Shown: positions 36,728 through 49,374, counted from the first letter of the stretch. The stretch is DNA of 64,000 bases from Rhodanobacter sp. AS-Z3 (GCF_029224025.1 NZ_CP119392.1:2999001-3063000), one strand, 5' to 3'. Program-made: numbers and translations. Notes: generated from the letters alone by a model not told the origin.

Positions 36728-38578
36728 CTAAGGGACCGAACTTGTCGCTGGGGCAGGCACGGGCGCTGGTGCCACCGTGGCTGCCGGCGCCGCTGCTGAC
36801 GACACGGTCGATGCTGGCGCAGGTGTATCCGCTGGTGCACGTGTCGATGCGACGGCGGGAGCACTTGTCGACGCGGCGGCCGGCACCGCTGCGGAGACGA
36901 CCGTCGATGCAACAGCCGGCGCGCTCGTGGATGCGGCCCCCGGCAGCATTGCGGCAACAACCGTCGATGCAACAGCTGGCGCACTTGTCGCGGAGACCGC
37001 CGCCGCGGCTGTTGATCCGGTTGCCCGTGGGCTTGCAAGCCTGACCTTCGCCGTGGCGGCCGGCGCGATCGCAGGCGTGCTCGCTGCGGAGGCCGCCCAC
37101 ACGAACGTGGCCACACTGCTGGCCGGCAAGTCGTACTCGAAGCGCAGGTCACCCTGGCTGACCGACAGGTGATTGGTTTGCGAGTTGCCGTTGACGGCCA
37201 CCAGCACCACCGTGCCATCATCCGGATTCTGGAACGCTACTTCGCGCACACCGGGGTTGGTGTTCGCGGACTTTACCCGCACGGCCCCCGGCATCACGAA
37301 GCGACTGAAATGCGCGAACGCGTAGTACTCGTCATTGCGACTGACCGCGCCGGTAGCGGAATCGATCGTCACGATGCCTTTGCATTCGTCGCAGCCGCCA
37401 GCGTGCGGACCATGGTTTTCGTCCAGCACGAGGTTCCAGTAGACGACCCCGCGTGCCCAGTTGGTGACGCTGCCCATGACGATGTTGCGGGCGAACAGCA
37501 ACAGTTCACCATTGCGAGCCGAAGGCCAGTCACCGCCGGCGCATTCGGTGAGGTAGACGTCCTTGTTTGGAAACGCGCGGTGCACCGTGGTCTGCGCACT
37601 CGGGTCACCGCGGTAACAGTGCCACGCAATCCCGGCGAGGTAGCGTCGCGCGTCGGGGTCGGCCAACACGCTCAAGGGCTGGTCCGGCAGATCCCAGTTG
37701 TGATCCCAGCCCAGGATCACCGTGGCGGGTTTGTGCCCGGCCAACGCAGGTCCCAGATATTTGCCGATGATGCGGGCACGGGCATCGACCGGCAGCGACA
37801 TGCCCGGATAGGTCAGTGGCTCGAACGTCGGTTCGTTCTGCACGGTCAGCGCAAAGATCGGGATACCGTAACTTTTGTAGGCATCCACGAAGTGGACGAG
37901 GTAGTTCGCAAAAGTCGCCTCATACTCGTCCAGCAGACTTCCGCTGATTACGTTCGCACTGGCTTTCATCCACGCCGGTGCGCTCCAAGGCGAGGCAATG
38001 ATCAACGCGCCGGGCTGAACTGCCAGAATGTCCTGCAGCACCGGGATGACGTTGCGCCGATCCGTCACCACATTGAAGTGCTGCAAGTCGGGATCAATCT
38101 GACCGACGGGCATGTCATCCAGGGTGTAGTGCTGCAAGGAAAAATCCGACGCGCCAATGGTGATACGCAACATGTTGAAGTTGAGCCCGGGCGGCGGACC
38201 GAACAACTCCTGCAACAACGCCGTGCGCTGCGAAGCACTCAGTTTGTTCTGGATCAGCCACGCCGAGGAATCGGTCAATGCCGCGCCGAAGCCGGCCATG
38301 GTTTGATACGTACGCCCCAGATCGATCAGCACATCGGCGTCGTTCGACGCAGCGCCCCGGTGATGCGCGAAGAAAGTATTCTGCGGCGCCAGACGCAGGC
38401 GTCGGTCAGCCGTGCTCAGCCATACGTGAACCGGCGTTCCGCTGGGCGTAAAAACCTTGGCGATCGTCCCGGCAAACGGCTTTGGCTGCGGCCGGTTCAC
38501 CGCCCATATCGCCGCCATGGTCAGCAACGAAACCCACAGGATCGCCGTCGTGCGACTGATCCCCCGACCTTCATCCAT
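36728..38578 (-). CDS. GH30 glycoside hydrolase with a repetitive Ala/Thr/Ser/Pro tail
   Basis: 616 residues. One N-terminal helix (about 10-27) serves as signal anchor, then a GH30 catalytic domain: GFGAALTDSSAW, the acid/base E249 in TVQNEPTF and the nucleophile E345 in YLTECAGGDW. GH30 enzymes cut beta-glucosyl, beta-1,6-glucan or related linkages. After the beta-sandwich (ending near 490) comes a 120-residue low-complexity tail, including three 20-residue repeats (531-590). The tail may be a flexible linker to the envelope. It is the last gene after TonB receptor and GH3, 54 bases behind GH3, so one carbohydrate operon is likely. Confidence 0.9.
   Translation of the reverse strand: MDEGRGISRTTAILWVSLLTMAAIWAVNRPQPKPFAGTIAKVFTPSGTPVHVWLSTADRRLRLAPQNTFFAHHRGAASNDADVLIDLGRTYQTMAGFGAALTDSSAWLIQNKLSASQRTALLQELFGPPPGLNFNMLRITIGASDFSLQHYTLDDMPVGQIDPDLQHFNVVTDRRNVIPVLQDILAVQPGALIIASPWSAPAWMKASANVISGSLLDEYEATFANYLVHFVDAYKSYGIPIFALTVQNEPTFEPLTYPGMSLPVDARARIIGKYLGPALAGHKPATVILGWDHNWDLPDQPLSVLADPDARRYLAGIAWHCYRGDPSAQTTVHRAFPNKDVYLTECAGGDWPSARNGELLLFARNIVMGSVTNWARGVVYWNLVLDENHGPHAGGCDECKGIVTIDSATGAVSRNDEYYAFAHFSRFVMPGAVRVKSANTNPGVREVAFQNPDDGTVVLVAVNGNSQTNHLSVSQGDLRFEYDLPASSVATFVWAASAASTPAIAPAATAKVRLASPRATGSTAAAAVSATSAPAVASTVVAAMLPGAASTSAPAVASTVVSAAVPAAASTSAPAVASTRAPADTPAPASTVSSAAAPAATVAPAPVPAPATSSVP
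36809..36988 (-). repeat. Three 60-bp tandem repeats inside the GH30 gene
   Basis: Three units of 60 bases encode TSAPAVAST followed by a variable half (VVAAMLPGAAS, VVSAAVPAAAS, RAPADTPAPAS). The unit length is a multiple of three, so copy changes would keep the frame. The first two units are most alike; the third diverges in its second half. Confidence 0.8.
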
Positions 38579-38632
38579 GGCTCGCCCGCTGACAATAGAC
38601 GGCCATGATGCTGCACCAACAGGTATCCCCGA

Positions 38633-41224
<2,592 letters not shown>

Positions 41225-41298
41225 CTGACACTCTCACTGGAATCAACCAACTTGCGGTGCACGACGCGAGCGCCGGGCACCGCCCATCTGGTTGCAGC

Positions 41299-44235
41299 CT
41301 ACAACTTGTAGTTGATGCCGAACAGGACAGTCCTGCCCCAGGTGTCGTATTCCAGCGGCCGGGTCAACGCCACACCGTTGGGCAAGCCGGCAACCTGTAC
41401 CGTCGAATCCGACGAGTTGGACAGGTTGTTGACCTGCAGCAGCAGCGACAAGCCGTCCAGACGGCCGCTGCTGAACGCGTAGCCCAGTTGCAGGTCAGTC
41501 TGCCGATTGGCGAGGATCTTGGTGTAACCGAGCTGATCGAACAAAGCCACCGCTTCACCGGTGAACGACGAGCGATAGCGTTCGGCCACCCGCACCGAGA
41601 ATCCGTAGCGCTCATAGAACAACGCCAGATTGGCCACTTTGCGTGACAGGCCCGGCAAGCTGTTCGGACCACCGGGAACCGACGAAATGGAGGACAACGG
41701 AATCGAACTGTGGGTCAGCGAGAAGTTGGCCTGCGCACCGAAACCTTCCAGTGCAGATGCCACCAAGCTACCCTCAAGCGCACCGGACAGTTCCAGGCCA
41801 TCCATCTTGCCGCCGGTACCGTTCTCCGGCGTGGTGAACGAACCGATGTTGCTGGTGGGCACCAGGGTCGGCGTGTCATTGGTGTAGTTGGAGAAGTTGT
41901 AGTCGAGCACGGTCTGGTTGTAGATGTAGTTGAGCAGGTTCTTGTGGAACACCGCGGCAGCCACGTAACTGGCCTTGCCGAAATACTTCTCCCACGACAG
42001 GTCCGTGCCGACTGCCACGTAGGGACGCAACTGCGGGTTGCCGCCGCTACCCGACCACAGCACCTGGCCAGCACCCGGCCCGTCGGTGATCTTCGAGACG
42101 CCGGCAGAGGTAGCTACCTTCTCGTCATCGATGCGGCCACGCGCCATGGTTTTGGCCAGGCCGAAACGCAGGTATTGCCGATTGCCCAGATCCGCCACCA
42201 GGTTGAGACTGGGCAGCACGTTGTTGTAGGTCGAACCGTCGCGGATCTGGCCGACCAGCGTGTCGCCGTTGGTCTGCAGCGCCCGCGATGACTGGTCGGT
42301 ATGCACCACCTGCACGCCGACGTTGCCACGCAACGGGATATCGCCCACGTGCGTGTCGATGTTGAACTTGACGTAAGCCAGCGGCACCTTCTCTTCGACG
42401 GTGTAGTTGCGGCTCCAGTCGCCCTGCCCATTCTTCTGCACCAGGTAGAACTGGTTGCCGTACAGCGCGCCCAGCACGTTGTAGTTGAGAATGCCGGAAA
42501 TGCCGCCGTAGCCAAGCGAGGTGGGGTTGTACAGCAGCGACGGATGGATCGGCGCGCTGAGGTGGTTCTGGTAGGTGCCTTGAGTGGAGCCGTTGCCGTT
42601 GAGATACGCGAACAGCACATCGGCGTGCTTGGTCTTGGTGCGGTCCGAATAGTCCACGCCGAAATCCACGTCGCTGAAGATCCCGCCGACCGGATGACTG
42701 GCCTGCAGTCGCACCGCGTGGATGGTGTCGTCCTGATGGTCAAACTCCTCACGCCCGTTGTAACCGTAGTTGTCCGGGTCCGTGAACAGCATCGTGCCCG
42801 GGTCGCTCAGGTCAGCCACCGGCCGGAAGTTCGGATAGCCAAAGCCGCTCGGCGTAGTGAACGCAACGTCGGTAAAGGCGCCATTGGCAAGCCCGCTGAA
42901 CAAATAGGCGTCATGCAGCTTCACCCGGGCACTGGATGAGGACAGGTCGGCCATCAAGGTCCAGTCACCGAGATACAGCTTGTTGTTCCAGCCGATCGAG
43001 TAAAGCTTGTCGTGTTCCTTGGTGTATTCGTTCTGCAAGATCGGCGCGACGCCGAGAATGGTGCCAGCGGTGACAATCGGCAACGGCTGGCCGGGCGAGG
43101 TCTGCACGTTGTCGTAGGAAACATTGTCGTACGGGCTGCTCGACCACTGTGCACCGTTGGTGAACTTGCGCTTGGTGAAGGTGGAGTAATACATGTCCAG
43201 CTTCGAGTAGTAGACGTCGTTCGGCGCCCACTCCAGCACGGTCATCAGGCCATTGCGTTTTTCGTTCTGCGATTGTGCACGCAGCTGCATGCCTTCCTGC
43301 GAGATCACGTTGTCCGGCATGCCTGAGGTATGCGGGCCGCCCCAATTCTGGTCGATACCGGCACTGCCGTTGTCGGCGCTCCACCACCATGCCTGGTACT
43401 GCTTCTCCTGTACCGGCTGATCCACGGCGGCAACACCGATCGCCACGCCCAGCGTGTGATTGAGAAACTGGTCGACGTACGAAAAACTGGCGCGGCGGCC
43501 GTTGACACCGGTTCCCGTGCCCGGGTTCAGCGAGCCGTTGCTGTTGTGCTCACCACGCAGGTTGAAGACCAAGGTGCGCTTGGACAAATCCAGCGGGTTG
43601 ATCGTGTGCAGGTCCACCGTGCCCGACAGGCCCTGTCCGATCAGGCCGGCATCGGGGGTCTTGTAGATGGTCACCCCGTTGATCAGTTCGGCGGGATACT
43701 GGTCGTACTCCACGCCGCGATTCTCGCCCACCGTGGCCTGCTCGCGTCCATCCAGCGTGGTGCCGGCAAAATCCGGCGCCAGGCCGCGAATGGAAATGGC
43801 GTTGGCATTGCCGTTGGCGCGCTGTGTCGCCAGACCGGAAACACGCGACAAGCTGTCGGCAATGCTGACATCGGGCAGCTTGCCGATGTCCTCGGCGGAG
43901 ATCGCCTCGACGATGTTGTTCGAGTCCTCCTTCACCTTCATCGAACTGGCGATACTGGTGGCAATGCCTGTCACCACCACGCCGCTCAAATCCGTTACCG
44001 GCTCCTTCGATTTCTTCTTGCTCCTGGCCGCCTTGTCATCAGCTTTTGCGTTGCTGCTGTCTTGCGCTGCAGCCGTAGTGGCCTGCGCTGTCTGCTGTTG
44101 ACTGGCCGCCTCCTGCGCAAAAGCAGGGCCGCCACTCGCGAGTGCGAACAAGGCAACTGCACACGCAGCCACCAAAGGACGGAGATGAAAATGGAGCGGC
44201 GTGCTTACGCCATGCAACCCGGAACGATGATTCAT
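41299..44235 (-). CDS. TonB-dependent outer-membrane receptor for carbohydrate uptake
   Basis: 978 residues from the ATG at 44235, with AAAGGAGG seven bases upstream, an unusually good ribosome site. Signal peptide about 1-40 (ending GPAFAQ), a low-complexity Gln/Ala/Lys stretch, a TonB-box-like LSGVVVTGI, and the plug domain (EDIGKLPDVSIADSLSRVSGL, ISIRGLAPDF) before a 22-strand barrel. The wording of the plug is typical of the TonB receptors encoded beside glycoside hydrolases in Xanthomonas and Caulobacter. Next genes on the strand are GH3 and GH30. Together: import of a beta-glucan-like oligosaccharide. No SusD or regulator gene is present here. Confidence 0.93.
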   Translation of the reverse strand: MNHRSGLHGVSTPLHFHLRPLVAACAVALFALASGGPAFAQEAASQQQTAQATTAAAQDSSNAKADDKAARSKKKSKEPVTDLSGVVVTGIATSIASSMKVKEDSNNIVEAISAEDIGKLPDVSIADSLSRVSGLATQRANGNANAISIRGLAPDFAGTTLDGREQATVGENRGVEYDQYPAELINGVTIYKTPDAGLIGQGLSGTVDLHTINPLDLSKRTLVFNLRGEHNSNGSLNPGTGTGVNGRRASFSYVDQFLNHTLGVAIGVAAVDQPVQEKQYQAWWWSADNGSAGIDQNWGGPHTSGMPDNVISQEGMQLRAQSQNEKRNGLMTVLEWAPNDVYYSKLDMYYSTFTKRKFTNGAQWSSSPYDNVSYDNVQTSPGQPLPIVTAGTILGVAPILQNEYTKEHDKLYSIGWNNKLYLGDWTLMADLSSSSARVKLHDAYLFSGLANGAFTDVAFTTPSGFGYPNFRPVADLSDPGTMLFTDPDNYGYNGREEFDHQDDTIHAVRLQASHPVGGIFSDVDFGVDYSDRTKTKHADVLFAYLNGNGSTQGTYQNHLSAPIHPSLLYNPTSLGYGGISGILNYNVLGALYGNQFYLVQKNGQGDWSRNYTVEEKVPLAYVKFNIDTHVGDIPLRGNVGVQVVHTDQSSRALQTNGDTLVGQIRDGSTYNNVLPSLNLVADLGNRQYLRFGLAKTMARGRIDDEKVATSAGVSKITDGPGAGQVLWSGSGGNPQLRPYVAVGTDLSWEKYFGKASYVAAAVFHKNLLNYIYNQTVLDYNFSNYTNDTPTLVPTSNIGSFTTPENGTGGKMDGLELSGALEGSLVASALEGFGAQANFSLTHSSIPLSSISSVPGGPNSLPGLSRKVANLALFYERYGFSVRVAERYRSSFTGEAVALFDQLGYTKILANRQTDLQLGYAFSSGRLDGLSLLLQVNNLSNSSDSTVQVAGLPNGVALTRPLEYDTWGRTVLFGINYKL

Positions 44236-44996
44236 GAAGGCCTCCTTTGTGCCTTTGAGGAGAAGCTGTGTCTGGCGACGTGAAGCAAACATGAGGCCAG
44301 GCATCCGCTGCAAACTAGCGACGGGAACACTTTCCGACCCGTCGGCGCAGGAGCCTACTCCGTTTGCATCACTTGTCGGCCTGTACGTAAAACACTACGC
44401 GTGAGTCGCAACATTTTTCGAGACGATGCGCTACAAATTACGCCTGCGGCTCATGACCGTTTGACGTTTTCATGGGATTGCGCGAGCACTTCCGCAGGGC
44501 TCGGAAAATCGCGCTGAATGCGATGACAGTCAGTCGTGCGGCAGCTTGCGTCTCCTCACGGCACCAGCTGATCACTACGACATCCATGGCGATCTGACAG
44601 GCCAGGGCATGCAGCGAATGCAGATTGTCCGTCAGGTGAACTGTCTCGCCTGTTCCATTGGCGCGGGTCTGCCGTATCGACAACCGTGGCGAGCTGCGGA
44701 ATCCACTGGCTCCGAACACAATGATTCTGCTCATCACGCTTGCACGAAGATCAAGGGTGACCGATGGACGATGGACCCTGTCCGCACCGCGGCTCCGACG
44801 TGCCCGAATGTAAGCACACGCAACATCGCACACCTGCGAGAAAGAATGAGCTTGCCCGCCTCTTTCGGTCATTCGCACCGAGCGCGTCTCGTCGCAGCGC
44901 AGCGTACACTCATGACGACACCCGATGCTGATGTCGCAGGCCATAGCGACCATGAGCTGCTTCCCATCACCACCCTCAAAGCTACCGGAGCCACGC
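44236..44996. other. 761-base divergent gap, promoter of the carbohydrate operon
   Basis: This lies between the TonB receptor and the peroxiredoxin gene. Frames on either strand have no family signature; a minus-strand frame ending at 44438 looks coding only by length. No clear LacI- or GntR-type palindrome is visible. The gap must hold both promoters. Confidence 0.45.
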
Positions 44997-45545
44997 ATGC
45001 GTCTTGCCGCCCCCTGCCCAGCGATCAATTTCCGCACCAAGGATATTTATGGCAACGCTTTCCAGCTGAGCGACCATCTCGGCAAACGCATTCTGCTGTC
45101 GTTCTTTCGCGATGCCGGCTGCCCCTTCTGCAACCTGCGCGTGTATGAGCTGACGCACAACCACCAGCAGTGGCTGGATCAGAACCTGGAGATCATTGCG
45201 GTATTCAGCGACACCTCCGAGAAAGTACGCCGCTTTGTGTCACGCCACCCGCGTCCGTTCACGATGCTGGCCGACCCTGAGCTGGAGCTCTACAACCGGT
45301 ACGGCATCCAGCACTCGGCCTCGGCCATGCTGAAGGCCATCCTGTTCAAGTTTCCGCGCATTCTCAAGGGACTGTTCAAGGGAGCTCGTCCCAGCAACAA
45401 CCCACACCTGACCATCGTGCCCGCCGACTTCCTGATCGCGGAGGACGGCCGCATTTCAAAGGTCTGGTACGGACGCGATACCAGCGACCATATTCCACTG
45501 GACGAGATCCAGCGCTTCATCGATGAGGGCAAGGCGTCAGCCTAG
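44997..45545 (+). CDS. Peroxiredoxin/thioredoxin-like protein (AhpC-TSA family)
   Basis: 182 residues from the ATG at 44997, with GGAG just upstream; the frame opens earlier without protein character. The active site FFRDAGCPFCNLRV holds a CPFC motif, which is more thiol-disulfide-like than the lone peroxidatic Cys of classic peroxiredoxins. LADPELELYNRYGI and ADFLIAEDGRISKVWYG are AhpC/TSA landmarks. No signal peptide, so cytoplasmic. It stands alone and converges with an EEP-family gene 7 bases away. Confidence 0.88.
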   Translation: MRLAAPCPAINFRTKDIYGNAFQLSDHLGKRILLSFFRDAGCPFCNLRVYELTHNHQQWLDQNLEIIAVFSDTSEKVRRFVSRHPRPFTMLADPELELYNRYGIQHSASAMLKAILFKFPRILKGLFKGARPSNNPHLTIVPADFLIAEDGRISKVWYGRDTSDHIPLDEIQRFIDEGKASA

Positions 45546-45552
45546 GCGGGCT

Positions 45553-46392
45553 TTACCCACCCAATTCGGCAATCACCGGAAAATGATCCGAGGGATAACG
45601 CGCACCCTCGTGCGTGGTGATCGTTTGAACGGAGATGACCTTGAAGCCACGACTCAATATCCAGTCGATGCGCTGATCCGGCGTGCCGGTGAAGTTGTGG
45701 AAGGTCTTCGCCGGACCCGACTGCGAGACGGCTGTCGTCCAGGCATCCTGCAGCGTGCCGGTCAGTTTCGCGTGCACCGGCGTATCGGGCCCGCAATTGA
45801 AATCACCCGCGAGGATCACCCGTGCGCTAGTGGCCAGCTTGCCGATGCGCTGCAGGATTTCGTCCGCGCTGAGCATGCGCGCATGAACGTCTTCGGGCAG
45901 GTAGGGAAAATGGGTGTTGAAATAATCGAACGTACCGCCGCCATCACGCAGGCGGAAATGTGCCCAGGTGACCATGCGCGGATAGGGCTGTCCCCAGGTC
46001 TTGCTGCCGGGCACGTCCGGCGTATCGGACAACCAGAAGTCACCGGAGCGCTCCACCTGCAGGCGGTCCGTGCGATAGAACACGCCCATGTGCTCACCCT
46101 TGCTGCCGCCGTCCCGACCCTGTCCGAACCAGGCGTAGCCGGGCAGATGCGCGGCAAGGTATTCGCCCTGCTCCTCGGTCAGCTCCTGCGTACCCAGCAG
46201 ATCGGGATGCTGCGCCTTGATCACCTGCACCATCAGGTCGCGCCGGTTCTCCCACGCATTCATGCCGGTATCCACTGGCACCCGCACGTTGAACGTCATC
46301 ACCCGCAGTGGTGCCTCCGCCGCCCGTCCCGGCAGGGACAGGGCAAGCAACAGCGCGCAGGCAAGCAGCGAAGACCAATGGCGCAAATTCAT
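45553..46392 (-). CDS. Exported endonuclease/exonuclease/phosphatase-family protein
   Basis: 279 residues from the ATG at 46392, where the signal peptide starts (MNLRHWSSLLACALLLALSLPGRAAEA). The EEP fold is complete: RVMTFNVR, GTQEL, NTHFPYL, GDFNCGPDTPV and the terminal SDHFPVIAEL with catalytic Asp and His. These metal-dependent phosphohydrolases cut nucleic acids, inositol phosphates or sphingomyelin; this exported short type has no assigned substrate. It stands alone. Confidence 0.9.
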   Translation of the reverse strand: MNLRHWSSLLACALLLALSLPGRAAEAPLRVMTFNVRVPVDTGMNAWENRRDLMVQVIKAQHPDLLGTQELTEEQGEYLAAHLPGYAWFGQGRDGGSKGEHMGVFYRTDRLQVERSGDFWLSDTPDVPGSKTWGQPYPRMVTWAHFRLRDGGGTFDYFNTHFPYLPEDVHARMLSADEILQRIGKLATSARVILAGDFNCGPDTPVHAKLTGTLQDAWTTAVSQSGPAKTFHNFTGTPDQRIDWILSRGFKVISVQTITTHEGARYPSDHFPVIAELGG

Positions 46393-46686
46393 CACACATA
46401 TCCCCATGGAAAACCACAACAGGCCGTCGAGTCTAGCGGGATTGCCGAGCGCCGCTGACTGGCTCGGCAAGAGCCGCCTTAGCCCACGCTTCGCCAGGCA
46501 CGAAGCGGCAAGACCACGACAGCGTACTCCGGCTGGCGCATTCACATCACCCAGCCGCAGCCAAGTGCGCCGTGACACTTTGCCGTCCATCATTCAGTGG
46601 CATGGTGCGGCGGGGACGCCTACCCTGTACTCAAGACTCAGGGTGGCACCTTCCGTTGGACCTCTCGCTGCAGCACAGGAAATCAC

Positions 46687-47679
46687 ATGGCTGACCATTC
46701 ACCGGATACCTCCCGAGCCGTCACGCCGCCGCGGCCTTGCCTGCCGTCACCACGCGCGCTGGCCAACGGCGACTTGCCACTGTGCGAACTGGCCAGGAAG
46801 CTCGGTCCGATCCGAATGGCGGTGGTGCACCCTTGCGATGAAACCAGCCTTGCCGCCGCACTGGACGCGCAAGCGGCGGGCCTGATCGAACCGGTGCTGG
46901 TGGCGCCCAAAGCGAAGCTGCTCGACCTTGCACGCAACGCCGGACTCGATCTTTCCGGCGTGGTGATCGACGACGTACCACACAGCCACGCCGCCGCCGA
47001 CAAGGCTGTCGCGCTGGCTGTTGCCGGCCAGGTCGACGCGCTGATGAAAGGCAGCCTGCATACCGACGAATTGATGACCGCCGTGGTTGCGGCGCAAACC
47101 GGCTTGCGCACGGAACGGCGTATCTCGCATTGCTACCTGATGGATAGTCAGGCGTATGCGCGGCCCTTCCTGATCACCGATGGCGCCGTCAACATTGCAC
47201 CCACGCTGGCGGAAAAAGCCGACATCGTGCGCAACGCGATCGACCTTGCCCACATCCTCGGCGTGGCGCTTCCCTACGTGGCAATTCTTGCCGCCGTGGA
47301 ACTGATCAATCCACGCATGCAGACGACGCTGGACGCGGCGGCCCTATGCAAGATGGCCGACCGCGGCCAGATTGCCGGTGCCGTACTCGACGGTCCGCTG
47401 GCGTTCGACAATGCCATCTCGGCCGAGGCCGCACGGATCAAGGGCATTCACTCGGCGGTGGCTGGCAACGCGGACATCCTGCTGGTGCCTGACCTGGAAA
47501 GCGGCAACATGCTGGCCAAGCAACTGGAATATCTGGGCGGCGCCGCCAGCGCGGCGATTGTGCTGGGCGCGCGCGTGCCGATCGTGCTGACCAGCCGCTC
47601 CGACTCGGGCCAGTCACGCATCGTTTCGTGCGCGCTCGCCGCCTTGGTGGCCCACCACTACCGGATCAGCCCCCCATGA
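46687..47679 (+). CDS. pta: Phosphate acetyl/butyryltransferase
   Basis: The 330-residue enzyme interconverts acyl-CoA and acyl phosphate. The PTA/PTB domain fills residues 40-330: MAVVHPCDE, DALMKGSLHTDELM, ITDGAVNIAPT, and SGNMLAKQLEYLGGA near the end. The short form without the DRTGG/P-loop domain of E. coli Pta resembles phosphotransbutyrylase, so butyryl-CoA cannot be ruled out. Its TGA overlaps the ATG of ackA as ATGA. An AGGAAA ribosome site precedes the start. Confidence 0.85.
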   Translation: MADHSPDTSRAVTPPRPCLPSPRALANGDLPLCELARKLGPIRMAVVHPCDETSLAAALDAQAAGLIEPVLVAPKAKLLDLARNAGLDLSGVVIDDVPHSHAAADKAVALAVAGQVDALMKGSLHTDELMTAVVAAQTGLRTERRISHCYLMDSQAYARPFLITDGAVNIAPTLAEKADIVRNAIDLAHILGVALPYVAILAAVELINPRMQTTLDAAALCKMADRGQIAGAVLDGPLAFDNAISAEAARIKGIHSAVAGNADILLVPDLESGNMLAKQLEYLGGAASAAIVLGARVPIVLTSRSDSGQSRIVSCALAALVAHHYRISPP

Positions 47680-48863
47680 GCGAGACCGTCGGCAGCTCCT
47701 TCATCGTCGTGCTCAATTGCGGTTCCTCCAGCATCAAATTCGCGTTGTTCGACGCAGGCGAAGCGCCGCTGGCCCGCACACCAGCCTGGCGCGGCAAGGT
47801 TGACGCCATCACCGGCACCGCGCCGACGTTCAGTGCCGACGGTGCCGAAGCGGTGCCGCTGACGCTCGATACCAAACATCCCTATGCATCGGCGCTCACC
47901 TATCTGCGCCAGCGCATCATGACCTGGCTGGAAGGCCGCAGCATCATGGCAGTGGCACATCGCGTGGTGCACGGCGGCAGCAAGTACTTCGAGCCGGTGC
48001 GCGTGGACGCGGAAGTCCTGGCCGATCTGAAAAGTTACATTCCGCTGGCACCGCTGCATCAACCGTTCGCGCTGGAGGCCATCGCCGCGCTGCTGGATGA
48101 ATTGCCGCACCTGCCGCAGGTAGCCTGTTTCGACACCGGCTTCCACCAGAGCATGCCGGTCGTCGAGAAGATGCTGCCGCTGCCCCGTTTCGCATGGGAC
48201 GAAGGCCTGCGCCGCTATGGTTTTCATGGACTGTCGTATACGTATCTGGCTCAGGTTCTGGGCGAGCGCTATGGCGCCGACGCACGCGGCCACACCATCG
48301 TGGCGCACCTTGGCAGCGGCGCCAGCCTCTGCGCGATGTGCAACCTGCACAGCGTCGCCACCACCATGGGCTTCTCGGCGCTGGATGGGTTGATGATGGG
48401 TACGCGTTGCGGCTCGCTCGATCCCGGTGCGCTCATTTACCTGATGGAAATTCGCAAGCTGTCGCTCGAACGCGTCGCGCACATGCTGTATCACGAGTCC
48501 GGCCTGCTCGGCGTCTCCGGCGTTTCCGGCGATCCGCGGATGCTGTTGCCGCGCGAAAATGAAGATCCGGTGCAACAGGCACTGGAACTCTATGTCAGGC
48601 GCATCGTGCGCGAAGTCGGTGCGCTGGCAGCCAGTTTGAACGGGCTGGACATGCTGGCCTTCACCGCTGGCATCGGCGAACATCAGTCGGTGATACGCGA
48701 ACGCGTCTGCGCCAGCTTGAGCTTTCTCGGCGTGGTCATCGATGCACAGGCCAATGCCGTCAATGCTTCGGTGATCTCCAGCACGACCAGCAAGGTGAAA
48801 GTCGTGGTGGAACCCACCAACGAAGAATGGGTGGCTGCAACAGCTGCTGTCTCGATTTGCTGA
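47676..48863 (+). CDS. ackA: Acetate kinase
   Basis: 395 residues. VVLNCGSSSIKF is acetate-kinase signature 1 and RRYGFHGLSYTY signature 2; AHLGSGASLCAM, DGLMMGTRCGSLDPG and FTAGIGEHQSVIRERV complete the ASKHA ATPase motifs. It makes ATP and acetate from acetyl phosphate, or the reverse. Translationally coupled to pta by ATGA. Together with PoxB encoded elsewhere in the window it forms a full acetate overflow and re-entry route. Sequence alone does not fully separate acetate from butyrate kinase, but the signatures favour acetate. Confidence 0.93.
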   Translation: MSETVGSSFIVVLNCGSSSIKFALFDAGEAPLARTPAWRGKVDAITGTAPTFSADGAEAVPLTLDTKHPYASALTYLRQRIMTWLEGRSIMAVAHRVVHGGSKYFEPVRVDAEVLADLKSYIPLAPLHQPFALEAIAALLDELPHLPQVACFDTGFHQSMPVVEKMLPLPRFAWDEGLRRYGFHGLSYTYLAQVLGERYGADARGHTIVAHLGSGASLCAMCNLHSVATTMGFSALDGLMMGTRCGSLDPGALIYLMEIRKLSLERVAHMLYHESGLLGVSGVSGDPRMLLPRENEDPVQQALELYVRRIVREVGALAASLNGLDMLAFTAGIGEHQSVIRERVCASLSFLGVVIDAQANAVNASVISSTTSKVKVVVEPTNEEWVAATAAVSIC

Positions 48864-48984
48864 GGCAAGTCGGCACCGGCAACACGCGGTTCCATCGCTA
48901 TGGGTTGATTCAATACGACCCGGCTTTCGCCGTCCCGCTTTCACGGCAACCATGCCGGTGATATCTCCAACAGGAAACCGCTCC

Positions 48985-49332
48985 ATGATCCAGCGTTTCG
49001 ATACCGGTCCACGCATGTCTGAAATGACCACCCACAACGGCGTCGCCTATCTCGCCGGGCAGGTTCCCGAGGACACCCGCATGGACATCGTCGGTCAAAC
49101 CGAGCAGGTGCTCCATGCCATCGACGAGCTGCTGAAGCGGGCAGCGACCGACAAGACCCACATTCTACGCGCGGAGATCTTCCTGGCTGATATGGCCGAT
49201 TTCGACGGCATGAACGAAGCCTGGGGCCGCTGGGTTCCGCACGGTGCTTCGCCTGCGCGTGCCACCGTGCAGGCAACGCTGGCCAGGCCAGACTGGAAAA
49301 TCGAGATCGTGGTTACCGCGGCGATTCCGTAG
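48985..49332 (+). CDS. RidA-family protein
   Basis: A 115-residue protein that fits the RidA/YjgF/YER057c fold: MSEMTTHNGVAYLAGQVPED, VLHAIDELLKRAATDKTHIL and PARATVQATLARPDWKIEI, the last with the conserved Arg that binds the carboxylate of enamine intermediates. RidA proteins hydrolyse reactive enamines/imines. I start at the ATG at 48985 after AGGAAA; an in-frame ATG at 48952 would add 11 residues. Not evidently coupled to ackA (121-base gap). Confidence 0.92.
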   Translation: MIQRFDTGPRMSEMTTHNGVAYLAGQVPEDTRMDIVGQTEQVLHAIDELLKRAATDKTHILRAEIFLADMADFDGMNEAWGRWVPHGASPARATVQATLARPDWKIEIVVTAAIP

Positions 49333-49374
49333 TCACCTGCGCTGACTTCTTTCCGCCGACGCTTTTCCTCCCTG

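Noticed and set aside
36809..36988. Could the tandem repeat be a CRISPR array?
   Set aside because: Repeats are contiguous 60-base units inside a coding frame with no spacers.
37169..38608. 479-residue plus-strand open frame
   Set aside because: Shadow of the GH30 gene, which has intact catalytic motifs.
44438..45040. 200-residue minus-strand frame in the gap before the peroxiredoxin
   Set aside because: No ribosome site, no motif, and it overlaps the real peroxiredoxin start. Listed only as part of the gap.
47658..49037. 459-residue minus-strand open frame
   Set aside because: Antisense to ackA; Cys/His/Arg-rich shadow.
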